A stretch of 15,040 bases of DNA, from contig JAJRSV010000081.1 of the NCBI GenBank assembly GCA_024278655.1, positions 1-15,040 of the forward strand. Reading direction: 5' to 3'. The notes under the pieces are model-generated. The model saw only the letters and a program-made list of their open reading frames with translations, ran no database searches and had not been told where the DNA came from. Below, in pieces: positions 1 through 7,219 of this stretch. The stretch is from Bacteroidota bacterium. GTDB lineage: Bacteria > Bacteroidota > Ignavibacteria > Ignavibacteriales > Ignavibacteriaceae. Position 1 is the stretch's first letter, and each line of letters begins with the position of its first letter. Position numbers and translations under genes: made by a program.

Positions 1-1094
1 AGTTACGACCCGAAGAAATAGCAGAGATTGAAGGAGTTGATGTTGTATTGGGAAGCAAAGAAAAGTTCAACATCTTTTCTATAGTCGATGAGTTTAATAA
101 GAATGAACTCGCTTGCATCTTCGTTGGTCCCACCGATGATTTAAACGAATTCGGCGAAGCACACTCAACCGATGCCGACAGCCGTACACGTGCTTACTTC
201 AAAATACAGGACGGCTGCGATTACAAGTGTTCGTTCTGCACAATACCTATGGCAAGAGGATTGAGCCGCAGTATGAATCCCGTGGATGCTCTCGATGAAT
301 TCAAACGGCTGGTTGATAGCGGTTACAAAGAAATAATTCTTACCGGTGTAAACGTGGGAGACTATGGAAAGAATATTGAATCAAATTTGTTTAACCTGTT
401 GCAAAGTTTTGTAAACGTAGAAGGCGATTTCCGTATAAGAATAAGTTCGATTGAACCGAACTTAATTACCGACGAGATAATTGATTTGATTGCAAGCGAA
501 AAGAAATTATGCAATCATCTTCACATACCGCTGCAGAGCGGCAGCCCTGAAATATTAAAAGCAATGCAGCGAAGGTACACAACCGAAGATTATGAAAAGG
601 TAATTAGTAAAGCACACAACCGGATAGAAAATATTGGAATCGGTGTGGATGTTATTGTCGGCTTCCCCGGCGAAACCGAAGAACATTTTTGGCAGACGTA
701 TACTTTTATAAAAGACTTGCCCGTTTCATACCTTCACGTGTTCACTTATTCCGAACGACCCGGAACCAAAGCCATAGAGATGCCGGATAAAGTCGACGTG
801 GCTGAACGAAAAAGAAGAAATAAACTCTTAAGGATACTGAGCGAAAAGAAGAGGATGCTTTTTTATCAGAATATGATTGGCAAAGAGCCGGATGTTCTTT
901 TCGAATCGGAAAACAGTAACGGAAAGATGAAAGGGTTTACATCCAATTATGTTAGAGTTGCAAGCGATTACAACGAAAACCTGATTAACAAAATCAGCAA
1001 GGTTAAAATAACCGGAATCAACGAAGACGGGTTGTGTAACTGCCGGTTTATAGATATAAATAATTCAGTTGATTTAGTTTCAACATTAGATTAA
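1..1094 (+). CDS. mtaB: tRNA t6A37 methylthiotransferase MtaB (5'-truncated by window edge)
   Basis: Radical-SAM enzyme that adds a methylthio group to N6-threonylcarbamoyladenosine at position 37 of tRNAs reading ANN codons; cytosolic. The open frame runs from base 3 (first residues LRPEEIAEIEG) with no start, so the gene begins before the window. The TTG at 48 lies inside it and is not a start. Roughly the first 70-80 residues, holding most of the N-terminal MTTase domain and its cluster cysteines, are missing. The radical-SAM CxxxCxxC motif (CDYKCSFC) is encoded at 216-239. Further on come family-typical stretches: LTGVNVGDYG, RISSIEPN, LHIPLQSGS and VDVIVGFPGET. The last ~60 residues fit a TRAM RNA-binding domain. 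The next gene follows after 16 bases, so co-transcription is likely. MiaB and RimO are the alternatives, but the YSERPGTKA segment and overall pattern fit MtaB best. Confidence 0.93.
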   Translation, partial: LRPEEIAEIEGVDVVLGSKEKFNIFSIVDEFNKNELACIFVGPTDDLNEFGEAHSTDADSRTRAYFKIQDGCDYKCSFCTIPMARGLSRSMNPVDALDEFKRLVDSGYKEIILTGVNVGDYGKNIESNLFNLLQSFVNVEGDFRIRISSIEPNLITDEIIDLIASEKKLCNHLHIPLQSGSPEILKAMQRRYTTEDYEKVISKAHNRIENIGIGVDVIVGFPGETEEHFWQTYTFIKDLPVSYLHVFTYSERPGTKAIEMPDKVDVAERKRRNKLLRILSEKKRMLFYQNMIGKEPDVLFESENSNGKMKGFTSNYVRVASDYNENLINKISKVKITGINEDGLCNCRFIDINNSVDLVSTLD

Positions 1095-1110
1095 AATTAA
1101 AATAAAAAAC

Positions 1111-1851
1111 ATGAAAATTATCCTATTTACTTTACTCATCGCCGCAACCCTTCCGGCACAAACAGAACTCTCAAATTCTATTTTAAACTTAGAGCAGCAA
1201 ATAAAAACCACCGATTATCCGGTTCAAAACAATAATACTATTGTGTCCGGTAATTCGGCTGATTCCGAGAAAAAGAGTACGGGACTTGCAATTCTCTACT
1301 CGCTTCTGCTGCCGGGTATGGGCGAACTTTATGCCGACGGTTACAGCAGCGGCAAGTACTTTACAATTGCCGAAGGTGTTTTGTGGGGCACGTATATAGG
1401 AATGAGCATTTATGCAAGCAACCAGGCGGATAATTATAAAGCGTTTGCAAAAAGCAGGGCTTCGGTCGATCCGAACGGCAAGAATGATGATTATTTTGCA
1501 ACGATAAGCGAATACTCCGATATCGATACTTACAACGACCAGAAAGCACTGGAAAGAAATTTCGATCAGATGTACGACAGGGATAAGTTTTTCTGGAAAT
1601 GGGGAAGCACTGCAGAGAGAAGAGAGTACCGCAGCTTATGGTCATCCAGCGAACAGACCTACAACGATTTGCAGTTTGTTGTCGGTGCAATGTTGTTAAA
1701 CAGAATAGCCAGTGCAATTAACGCTGTGCGGCTTGTATCGGCATACAACAGCCGGCTGGATGCAGAATTAAGCTGGAATGTATCGGTCGGTTTGAAAAAC
1801 AATCCGAATCTGCCGACAAGTTTAGAGCTTTCCTTTTACAAATCATTTTGA
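1111..1851 (+). CDS. DUF5683-like exported/membrane protein, function unknown
   Basis: 246 residues, no known reaction. Residues 1-17 form a short signal peptide ending in LPAQ, which could be cut by signal peptidase I. A linker rich in N, S and T follows. Residues 57-104 carry the most recognisable part: a hydrophobic segment with SLLLPGMGELYADGY, then a Gly-Lys-Tyr-rich second hydrophobic helix. This LPG-x-G-(E/Q)-x-Y signature is what I associate with DUF5683-type envelope proteins of Bacteroidota and Ignavibacteria. Residues 105-185 are polar and rich in Tyr, Asp and Lys, with likely helices. Residues 186-212 form a third, amphipathic helix (VVGAMLLNRIASAINAV). The C-terminus (SWNVSVGL, LELSFYKSF) looks like beta strands ending in Phe, as in outer-membrane proteins. 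The start ATG has only an A-rich leader and no SD. It sits 16 bases after mtaB. Family assignment is from memory; function is open. Confidence 0.75.
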   Translation: MKIILFTLLIAATLPAQTELSNSILNLEQQIKTTDYPVQNNNTIVSGNSADSEKKSTGLAILYSLLLPGMGELYADGYSSGKYFTIAEGVLWGTYIGMSIYASNQADNYKAFAKSRASVDPNGKNDDYFATISEYSDIDTYNDQKALERNFDQMYDRDKFFWKWGSTAERREYRSLWSSSEQTYNDLQFVVGAMLLNRIASAINAVRLVSAYNSRLDAELSWNVSVGLKNNPNLPTSLELSFYKSF

Positions 1852-1932
1852 TGCAACAGTTATAAACGGTTGAAACCGTTACTTCCATGTAGTGTGACTT
1901 CTTAGAATCACCCGTCTGAAGTCTGTGTTGCA
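1852..1932. repeat. Nested inverted-repeat element, cloverleaf-like
   Basis: Outer 7-base arms (tgcaaca at 1852-1858, tgttgca at 1926-1932) are exactly complementary. Inside are a hairpin with 6-base arms and a TGAA loop (1865-1880) and another pair of 6-base arms, gacttc/gaagtc (1896-1901 with 1918-1923). The first arm begins immediately after the stop-codon T of the upstream gene. The nesting suggests a folded RNA or a REP-type mobile palindrome. It does not have tRNA T-arm or D-arm signatures. Confidence 0.5.
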
Positions 1933-1947
1933 CAAGTAATCGTTTTA

Positions 1948-2020
1948 ATGCTGAATTTATTTCAGCATCTCTAACCAATTGGTGTAAGCTCCTGAAACAA
2001 GCTTGCCTGAAACAAGCAGG
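1948..2020. repeat. Hairpin plus 15-base tandem pair
   Basis: Bases 1948-1968 form a perfect hairpin with 8-base arms (atgctgaa / ttcagcat) and a TTTAT loop. At 1991-2005 and 2006-2020 a 15-base unit beginning cctgaaacaagc occurs twice in tandem, with the first 12 bases identical. The second copy can also pair with itself (gcttg at 2001-2005 with caagc at 2013-2017). The CTGAA/TTCAG core resembles intergenic REP palindromes that I associate with Ignavibacteria and Bacteroidota genomes; that link is from memory. Confidence 0.5.
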
Positions 2021-2110
2021 TTCGGGGTTACATTTTATGTTCCGCGACAAACTTTTCAGTTAGTAACTTATAATTAATATCCTGTTATGATTTGGCAGAA
2101 AACAACAAAT

Positions 2111-2224
2111 AACATATCCCAAAATTCAAATAATATCCAAATTCAAAATATCAATGTTCAAAAATAGTTTGGAATTTAGCAATTGAGATTTGAAATTTAT
2201 TTGAAATTTATTTTTTGGAATTTG
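2111..2224. repeat. A/T-rich imperfect palindromic repeat
   Basis: The left half (about 2121-2160) is built of AAATTCAAA/ATCCAAATTCAAA words and the right half (about 2166-2224) of TTTGGAATTT/TTTGAAATTT words, so the two halves are imperfect reverse complements of each other around about 2160. Within the right half an 11-base word, tttgaaattta, is repeated exactly in tandem (2189-2199 and 2200-2210). This is the pattern of a small non-coding interspersed repeat (MITE- or REP-like), but copy number cannot be judged from one window. Confidence 0.55.
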
Positions 2225-2292
2225 TCTTTTCCGGTTTATTCGGGTTAGGTTATTAAACAATAATAAACAAGAAGTATCCAAATACATCTCGC

Positions 2293-3117
2293 TTACTTGA
2301 GCAATATCATCTTCTTCGATGCAGTATACGAACCGGTTTGAACTCTGTAGATATAAATACCGCTTGGTAATCCTTCGGCATTGAATTTAACTTCGTACTC
2401 TCCTGCCTCTTTCACTTCGTTCACAAGTGTTGCTACTTCATTCCCTATAACATCATAAACTTTCAAACTTGCATACTGCCTTTCGCCTACTGCATACTTT
2501 ATTACCGTACCCGGATTGAACGGATTCGGATAGTTTTGATACAAAGTAAACTCCTGTGGAATATTACTTTCATTCTCAACCGAAACAGGATTATCCAAAA
2601 TTGTTAAGGGAAATTTAGGACCGAAGTTCCATCTGTCCAGCGGATCGGGAATTGTATCCCACACTAAACTAATACCGCAGGAATATATTGTATCAACCGA
2701 GGAAGAATCGGATGCAAGATAACCGAACTCCCAGTAAATTGTATCTTCGGGTGTTGCGAACGGAAGTGAAAATGCCTGGGTTAATTCATTCATTGCAAGC
2801 GGATGCTGATATGAAAACGAATCTACAAGTACCATTGTGCCGAATCTTCCGGCAACGTTATAACCGCCTGCTTCGGCAGGTCCGCCGGTAAGATACATTT
2901 TATATAATCCCATCTGACCTACATAAAGAGTATCGGGTCCTTCCACCCAAACTGTAACGCTTGTGTCCCTATCTAATGAATGGCATACACATCCGTTGCC
3001 GTTTAATTCCGTACAGCCGATAAGAGCAATATCATTCCTTCGTCCTTCGGAGCCGACGATAATTAAAGTGATAAAAATAAATAGCAAAAAAACGCTTATA
3101 GTAAATCTTTTTTCCAT
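2293..3117 (-). CDS. Choice-of-anchor-V-like secreted protein with T9SS type A C-terminal sorting domain
   Basis: 274 residues, exported across both membranes. Residues 1-25 are a signal peptide (MEKR, then a long Phe/Ile/Leu core). The mature part starts with a small cysteine cluster, C35 and then GCVCHS (C43, C45, H46), followed by a beta-rich domain to about residue 170 with LYVGQMGLYKMYLTGGP, YWEFGYLASD and a closing DRWNFG. This resembles the choice-of-anchor V / reeler-like domain found with varied surface anchors. Residues 190-274 are a textbook T9SS type A tail: YQNYPNPFNPGT, then KVYDVIGNEV, GEYEVKFNAEGLPSGIY and a final KKMILLK. The signal peptide plus tail predict cell-surface attachment or release by the type IX system. 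Start ATG has no SD. It is encoded downstream of, and in the same direction as, the propeller protein, with a terminator between. Biological role unknown. Confidence 0.85.
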   Translation of the reverse strand: MEKRFTISVFLLFIFITLIIVGSEGRRNDIALIGCTELNGNGCVCHSLDRDTSVTVWVEGPDTLYVGQMGLYKMYLTGGPAEAGGYNVAGRFGTMVLVDSFSYQHPLAMNELTQAFSLPFATPEDTIYWEFGYLASDSSSVDTIYSCGISLVWDTIPDPLDRWNFGPKFPLTILDNPVSVENESNIPQEFTLYQNYPNPFNPGTVIKYAVGERQYASLKVYDVIGNEVATLVNEVKEAGEYEVKFNAEGLPSGIYIYRVQTGSYTASKKMILLK

Positions 3118-3243
3118 AACGGGTAATATTATTTTGAATTGTTAACTTATGAATAAATATAAATAAAATTCTTCTAATTAATATGGTACTGCATTAACCT
3201 TTTTACCGAACCAATATTTGTTTGGCAAAACTAAAATCAAAAA

Positions 3244-3272
3244 GAAAACAGAAAAGGGAGCCGGAACTCCCT
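3244..3272 (-). terminator. Rho-independent terminator after the propeller-protein gene
   Basis: On the minus strand a hairpin with 6-base arms (agggag / ctccct, loop of 6; plus-strand 3255-3272) is followed by TTTTCTGTTTT. It starts about 28 bases beyond the stop codon of the 757-residue gene and should separate its transcript from the downstream 274-residue cargo gene. Confidence 0.75.
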
Positions 3273-3299
3273 CTTCGTTTGAACTTAAACATTACAACT

Positions 3300-5573
3300 T
3301 TACTTCATCAAAATAAGTTTTTTCGTTGATGTAAAGCCGCCCGAAGTTAGCTGATAATAATACACTCCGCTCGATAAATCGGATGCATCAAATGTAACTT
3401 TATATTCACCGGCAGATTTCTCTTCGGCTAATAATGTTTTTACTTCATTACCTAAAATGTCGTACACTTTAAGCATTACCATTCCTTCGTCAGCAATTGA
3501 AAACGCAATCGTTGTACTCGGGTTGAAAGGATTCGGATAATTCTGCGCAAGGAAGTAAGTGTTGGAAGGTGTTACTTCAACTTCAACGATGTTCGAGTAA
3601 TCGACCGTACCGTCGTAATCGATTTGTTTGAGTCTGTACAAGTAACGGTCAGAAGGAAGATTTTCATCCCTGTACGAATAACTCTGCACTTCGGTAGTTG
3701 TACCATATCCCGCTACAAAGCCAACCTTATTCCAGTCACTTCCGTCACGTTTTCTCTGAATTTCAAAACCCTGATTGTTTATTTCCGTTGCCGTTTTCCA
3801 GCTTAACAAAACGGTGTTATTATTAGATATAGCAGAAAACGAAACGAACTCAACAGGTATCGGATTCTGAACACTTAAAATTACGGTTCTTCTGTGAACC
3901 GGTGTACCGTTGGGTCCTTCGCCGGTTATGTTTATTGTATAGTCGCCGTTGGTTACAGGACCGTTGGATGTTATTACCCTAATCTGAACCGTTCCGGGGA
4001 ATGTGTTAAGCACGTTGCCCGCGGGAAAGTCAAGCGTAATAGTTCCCTGAGCGGGAGCCGAAGCCAACGTTGCCGAAAAGATAGCATTGGATGTATATAA
4101 CCTTACATCCGGCACCTGAATATCTACGAATATAGTATCGTTATCATTTTCTATAATCGGATTGGAAGGATTAACCAGCATTGCAAAATCGGGAAAGTAA
4201 CCTACATAACTTCCGAAGTTACCGTTCCTGAAATCGGTCCATACTGCCATTGCCTGTCCGTCAACCGAAACAATTGCATCATAGTCACCCTGATAGCGTG
4301 GAGTTCCGCCGCCGCCGCAGGTATTGCAATTAATCTTCATCTTCTGGTTGGAAATTCTTTGGTTGGTTACAAATGTTTGCCCGCCGTCATCCGAATAAGA
4401 TGCATAAACATATACACTGTCGCTGGTCGGCGTATCGCGCGAATCGAGCCACTTAACGAATAATCTTCCGGTTTGCTTATCGCACCAGATTGACGGATGC
4501 CACTGATGATTGTTCTGGGTATTTGCATCATCATTCACTTTAACGGGAGCAGACCATGTAGCTCCCTGGTCGGTAGAATAGCGGCTGAAGATATCCGGTT
4601 TGTTTCCGTTTCCGGGAGGATCGTTTGAAGCATAAACCAGGTACAATCTTCCTCTGTACGGTCCGTAGCTGTTATCTGCCGCAATAAACGGATAAGGTCG
4701 TGTTCTCATGTTCTGAACCGAATGCCGTCCGCTTACATTCGTTCCTACGTAACCGGCAAAGTTTTGGGATGATTTAAATGTCCAGTTTTGTCCGCCGTCG
4801 GTAGAAACATAAAATTTATACACGGAAGAAAAAGTCGAGCCGGTATTGGTAACAACATAAACCGCACCGCCCGGTACATCGCCTCCTATAACATTCGGAC
4901 CTACAGCAACCATAGCGCCGGGTAAAGGACTGGCAAAGAATGTTTGCATAGTCTGCCATGTAGCTCCGTTATCGGTGCTGCGTGCAACTGCGTGACCGTT
5001 AAAGCTTGTTGTGGTCATTGTTGTGTAAACGTAGTTGGCGTAAGGACCGCTCGTTTGGTCTGCGGCAATCCAGTTTTTGTCTCCGCCAGCTATCGAAGTA
5101 ACTCCGGCAGACCAGGTTAATCCGTTATCGGTAGAGACAATAACTTTACATCCGAGAACGCTTCCTCCGCCGTACATATTTTCGTAATAAAGATTTCCGA
5201 GACTGTCGTATGCCGTTACGGGGTCGCCTCTCATCGTTGCACCGAAACTCGGAAATGTATGAACCCAATCGTGTCCGTCGTTTGTACGCCACGTACCGTT
5301 AATGTTGTACGCATTAAAGTATTCCACCGGGTTGTTAGGATTCTGCGATATATGCGGTTCCGCGAAATCAACTCCGAGGTTGAAATTATCAAACCCGTCC
5401 GAAGTTGTGATAACCATCCATGGACTATCATCGTAATTTATATTTTCGAGATACTCTATCGGAACGGCATCAACATTCGGGTTGTCGCCTTGTGCAAATA
5501 TATTTCCGGCGGCGGTAAACAGCAGAATGCTTATGATAAAGTAAGCCGCCTTAAAATTATTAAAAATGTACAC
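3300..5573 (-). CDS. Secreted BNR/Asp-box (sialidase-fold) beta-propeller protein with T9SS type A tail
   Basis: 757 residues. Residues 1-28 are a signal peptide ending NIFAQ. Residues ~50-460 form a predicted sialidase-superfamily propeller: five Asp-boxes (S-x-D-x-G-x-T-W) are visible at 147-154, 199-206, 257-264, 333-340 and 394-401 (last one ending in F), plus a degenerate one at 97-103. Residues ~574-668 look like an Fn3-type linker domain (LSWKTATEINNQGFEIQR). Residues 675-757 are the T9SS sorting tail (AQNYPNPFNPSTT, KVYDILGNEV, closing KKLILMK). I see no FRIP motif and no clear arginine triad or Asp/Tyr-Glu pair, so sialidase activity should not be assumed; a binding or structural propeller is as likely. 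A C-x-x-C followed by four glycines sits at 416-423. The start is GTG, supported by AGGAGG 4 bases upstream, and no nearby ATG fits the signal peptide. Confidence 0.86.
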   Translation of the reverse strand: MYIFNNFKAAYFIISILLFTAAGNIFAQGDNPNVDAVPIEYLENINYDDSPWMVITTSDGFDNFNLGVDFAEPHISQNPNNPVEYFNAYNINGTWRTNDGHDWVHTFPSFGATMRGDPVTAYDSLGNLYYENMYGGGSVLGCKVIVSTDNGLTWSAGVTSIAGGDKNWIAADQTSGPYANYVYTTMTTTSFNGHAVARSTDNGATWQTMQTFFASPLPGAMVAVGPNVIGGDVPGGAVYVVTNTGSTFSSVYKFYVSTDGGQNWTFKSSQNFAGYVGTNVSGRHSVQNMRTRPYPFIAADNSYGPYRGRLYLVYASNDPPGNGNKPDIFSRYSTDQGATWSAPVKVNDDANTQNNHQWHPSIWCDKQTGRLFVKWLDSRDTPTSDSVYVYASYSDDGGQTFVTNQRISNQKMKINCNTCGGGGTPRYQGDYDAIVSVDGQAMAVWTDFRNGNFGSYVGYFPDFAMLVNPSNPIIENDNDTIFVDIQVPDVRLYTSNAIFSATLASAPAQGTITLDFPAGNVLNTFPGTVQIRVITSNGPVTNGDYTINITGEGPNGTPVHRRTVILSVQNPIPVEFVSFSAISNNNTVLLSWKTATEINNQGFEIQRKRDGSDWNKVGFVAGYGTTTEVQSYSYRDENLPSDRYLYRLKQIDYDGTVDYSNIVEVEVTPSNTYFLAQNYPNPFNPSTTIAFSIADEGMVMLKVYDILGNEVKTLLAEEKSAGEYKVTFDASDLSSGVYYYQLTSGGFTSTKKLILMK

Positions 5574-5577
5574 TATA

Positions 5578-5583
5578 CCTCCT
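5578..5583 (-). promoter_or_regulatory. Strong Shine-Dalgarno that fixes a GTG start
   Basis: On the minus strand a full AGGAGG precedes the GTG at 5573-5571 with a 4-base spacer (TATA). It is unusually strong for this window and supports GTG as the true start of the 757-residue protein. Confidence 0.75.
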
Positions 5584-5799
5584 GTGAATAATTATTTATT
5601 ATTAGTATTAAAATTCTTCTTATTGATTTTGCAATAAGGATTAAAAGTAATTGCCTGATAAGGAATAACAGAGAGCAAATACCCGGAAGTAATCTGCAAT
5701 TATCCCCTGTTCTGTATTACAGTTACTAATATATAACAATAAGGTTTTTTAGCAAAGATTTTTTTTATCTTTTGTGAACAAATTTTTTACCGGATTAAT

Positions 5800-6807
5800 A
5801 TGAGAAAATTAAGACTTTTAATAACCAGGATTGACCGTATTGGCGATGTGGTGTTATCAACGCCTATTCCGCGTGAAGTAAAACGAACCTACCCCGATAG
5901 TTTTATTGCCGTATTGGTACGAAGTTACACTAAAGATATTTACCTCAACAATCCTTATGTGGATGAAATAATTATTTACGATGAAGATGGAAGAGAAAAC
6001 AACTTCAGACAGATGTTAAAAAAAATAAGAAGCTACAAATTCACACACGCTTTTATGCTTCTTCCAAACGAAAAATTAAACTGGCTTCTTTTCTTAAGCG
6101 GTATTCCCTATCGTGTTGGCGTTGGTCATAAACTCTACCAGTTTTTAACTTTTACAAAATATGTAGATAGAAGAAAATATATTCCGCTAAGACACGAAGC
6201 CGATTACTGCATGGATATGGCACGTAAAATCGGGGTTAAACCTGAGTTGTTGGATACCGAAATATTTTTAACAACGGAAGAAAAAGAAAAAGCAGGTAAA
6301 TTCAGAAAAGAGATATTAAACGGAAGAAGATATTTAATCGGTATAAATGTAACAAGCGGAAACTCTGCTCCGAATCTGACAGCAGATGAGTACAAAAAAT
6401 TAGCACTAAAACTTTCGGAAGATAAAAGATATAAAGTTGTAATAACCGATAACAATCCTCCCGGTGAATTACTGGAATTAAAGAACGTTGCTTATCCGAA
6501 CATCAATAATAAATTAAGAGATTCGATAATCAATATCTCTTCGCTCGATTTACTAATTTCATCAAGCACCGGACCGATGCACATTGCAGCAGCACTAAAA
6601 GTAAAAACGCTTTCGTTGTTTTGTCCGCTCACGGCTTGCTCACCAAAATTGTGGGGACCGTTAGGCAACGAATCGAAAATAATTTTGCCGGAAGAAAATT
6701 ACTGCTCAACAGTATGCCCGGGTGATCCTAAGTTGTGCGATTTCAGCGGTGATGGTGGAATCGACAGCGATAAAGTTCTGTCTCAGGTTCACACAATCCT
6801 CAAATAG
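5800..6807 (+). CDS. Glycosyltransferase family 9 protein (LPS heptosyltransferase-like)
   Basis: 335 residues, the usual length for GT9. These enzymes move a heptose (or related sugar) from an ADP-sugar to lipid A-core or another surface glycan at the inner face of the cytoplasmic membrane. Residues 7-21 hold the N-terminal signature RIDRIGDVVLSTP, the GDV...P loop of the acceptor domain. Residues 181-195 (GINVTSGNSAPNLT) match the start of the second Rossmann domain. Residues 254-266 (SSSTGPMHIAAAL) are the conserved donor-binding motif, and residues 271-289 carry the LFCP...WGPLG stretch. A C-terminal cysteine set (C302, C306, C313) is common in GT9 proteins. Start ATG has no SD, only an A/T-rich leader. 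It is transcribed away from the propeller gene. Whether the donor is heptose or another sugar cannot be told from sequence; WaaF/WaaC-like is the nearest description. Confidence 0.88.
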   Translation: MRKLRLLITRIDRIGDVVLSTPIPREVKRTYPDSFIAVLVRSYTKDIYLNNPYVDEIIIYDEDGRENNFRQMLKKIRSYKFTHAFMLLPNEKLNWLLFLSGIPYRVGVGHKLYQFLTFTKYVDRRKYIPLRHEADYCMDMARKIGVKPELLDTEIFLTTEEKEKAGKFRKEILNGRRYLIGINVTSGNSAPNLTADEYKKLALKLSEDKRYKVVITDNNPPGELLELKNVAYPNINNKLRDSIINISSLDLLISSSTGPMHIAAALKVKTLSLFCPLTACSPKLWGPLGNESKIILPEENYCSTVCPGDPKLCDFSGDGGIDSDKVLSQVHTILK

Positions 6808-6834
6808 ATTTCATACCCGATTTTCATTTTTTTG

Positions 6835-6865
6835 TTTGCAGCGTTCATTTAATGCCGTATATTTC
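6835..6865 (+). promoter_or_regulatory. Candidate Bacteroidota-type promoter
   Basis: TTTG at 6835-6838 and TATATTTC at 6858-6865 (consensus TAnnTTTG, last base off) are separated by 19 bases, inside the spacing described for Bacteroides housekeeping promoters. It would start transcription close to the SD of the 86-residue gene. A/T-rich sequence makes chance matches likely, so this is tentative. Confidence 0.3.
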
Positions 6866-6889
6866 GGTTGTCACATTTGAGGAGGATGT

Positions 6890-7150
6890 ATGAAACTCAA
6901 CATTAAAGCATTCGGCTTAACCTGCGGCATTTTATGGGCACTTGCAGTTCTCTTAGCAACCTACTGGATAATCATCTCCGGTTCCCAGGGTAAAACTCTC
7001 TCGCTTCTCTCCAAATTCTATATGGGATATTCCGTTACATGGCTTGGCGGAATAATCGGTGCAGTATGGGGATTTGTTGACGGTTTAATTTGCGGTGCTA
7101 TATTTGCCTGGCTATATAACAAACTCGCTGCCGGAAAGAGCGCGGAATAG
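6890..7150 (+). CDS. Small conserved two-helix membrane protein
   Basis: 86 residues. Two hydrophobic segments are predicted, at about 8-29 (GLTCGILWALAVLLATYWII) and 50-77 (TWLGGIIGAVWGFVDGLICGAIFAWLYNKLA), with a short loop between and a charged tail. The GFVDG...GAIFAWLYN pattern belongs to a family of small membrane proteins sometimes auto-annotated as bacteriophage holin. There is no endolysin, portal or other phage gene nearby, so I do not accept a lysis role. Two helices with Gly/Ala-rich faces suggest an oligomeric membrane protein of unknown job. The start is firm: AGGAGG at 6880-6885, 4 bases before the ATG. A competing ATG at 6886 hits a stop within seven codons. It follows the GT9 gene after 82 bases that hold a candidate promoter. 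Confidence 0.75.
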   Translation: MKLNIKAFGLTCGILWALAVLLATYWIIISGSQGKTLSLLSKFYMGYSVTWLGGIIGAVWGFVDGLICGAIFAWLYNKLAAGKSAE

Positions 7151-7219
7151 TATTGGTTTTTCAGCCTTTTATTCAAATATTTGCCCCTTAAAAAATCCAA
7201 ACGATTCGAAAGGCTGAAA

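Larger units (their letters stand above)
1852..2292. other. Gene-free, repeat-rich intergenic region (441 bases)
   Basis: This gap lies between two genes that converge on it. I see no credible coding frame: the reading frames here lack family-like sequence and run through inverted repeats. It holds three kinds of repeat, listed separately: a nested inverted-repeat element (1852-1932), a short perfect hairpin and a 15-base tandem pair (1948-2020), and an A/T-rich imperfect palindrome (2111-2224). No hairpin is followed by a clear T-run, so I cannot name an intrinsic terminator for either flanking gene, although the palindromes could act as one. Confidence 0.7.

Noticed and set aside
1852..1932. 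tRNA gene, because the outer arms are 7 bases and hairpins are nested inside
   Set aside because: No D-arm or T-arm consensus (no GGTTCRANNCC pattern), no plausible anticodon arm and no CCA end on either strand.
1361..2050. Two minus-strand open frames (118 and 110 codons)
   Set aside because: One is the antisense of the 246-residue gene; the other runs through the repeat-rich gap. Neither has family-like sequence or a translation signal.
1848..2292. CRISPR array, suggested by several repeats in a gap
   Set aside because: The repeats differ in sequence and spacing, are palindromic, and there are no regular spacers or cas genes.
6890..7150. Prophage or lysis cassette
   Set aside because: Only the holin-like protein hints at phage; there is no endolysin, integrase, capsid or tail gene, and the flanks are ordinary envelope genes.
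7181..7219. TTG at 7181 as the start of the small beta-barrel gene
   Set aside because: It would add a charged stretch before the signal peptide; the ATG at 7220 begins a standard signal peptide.
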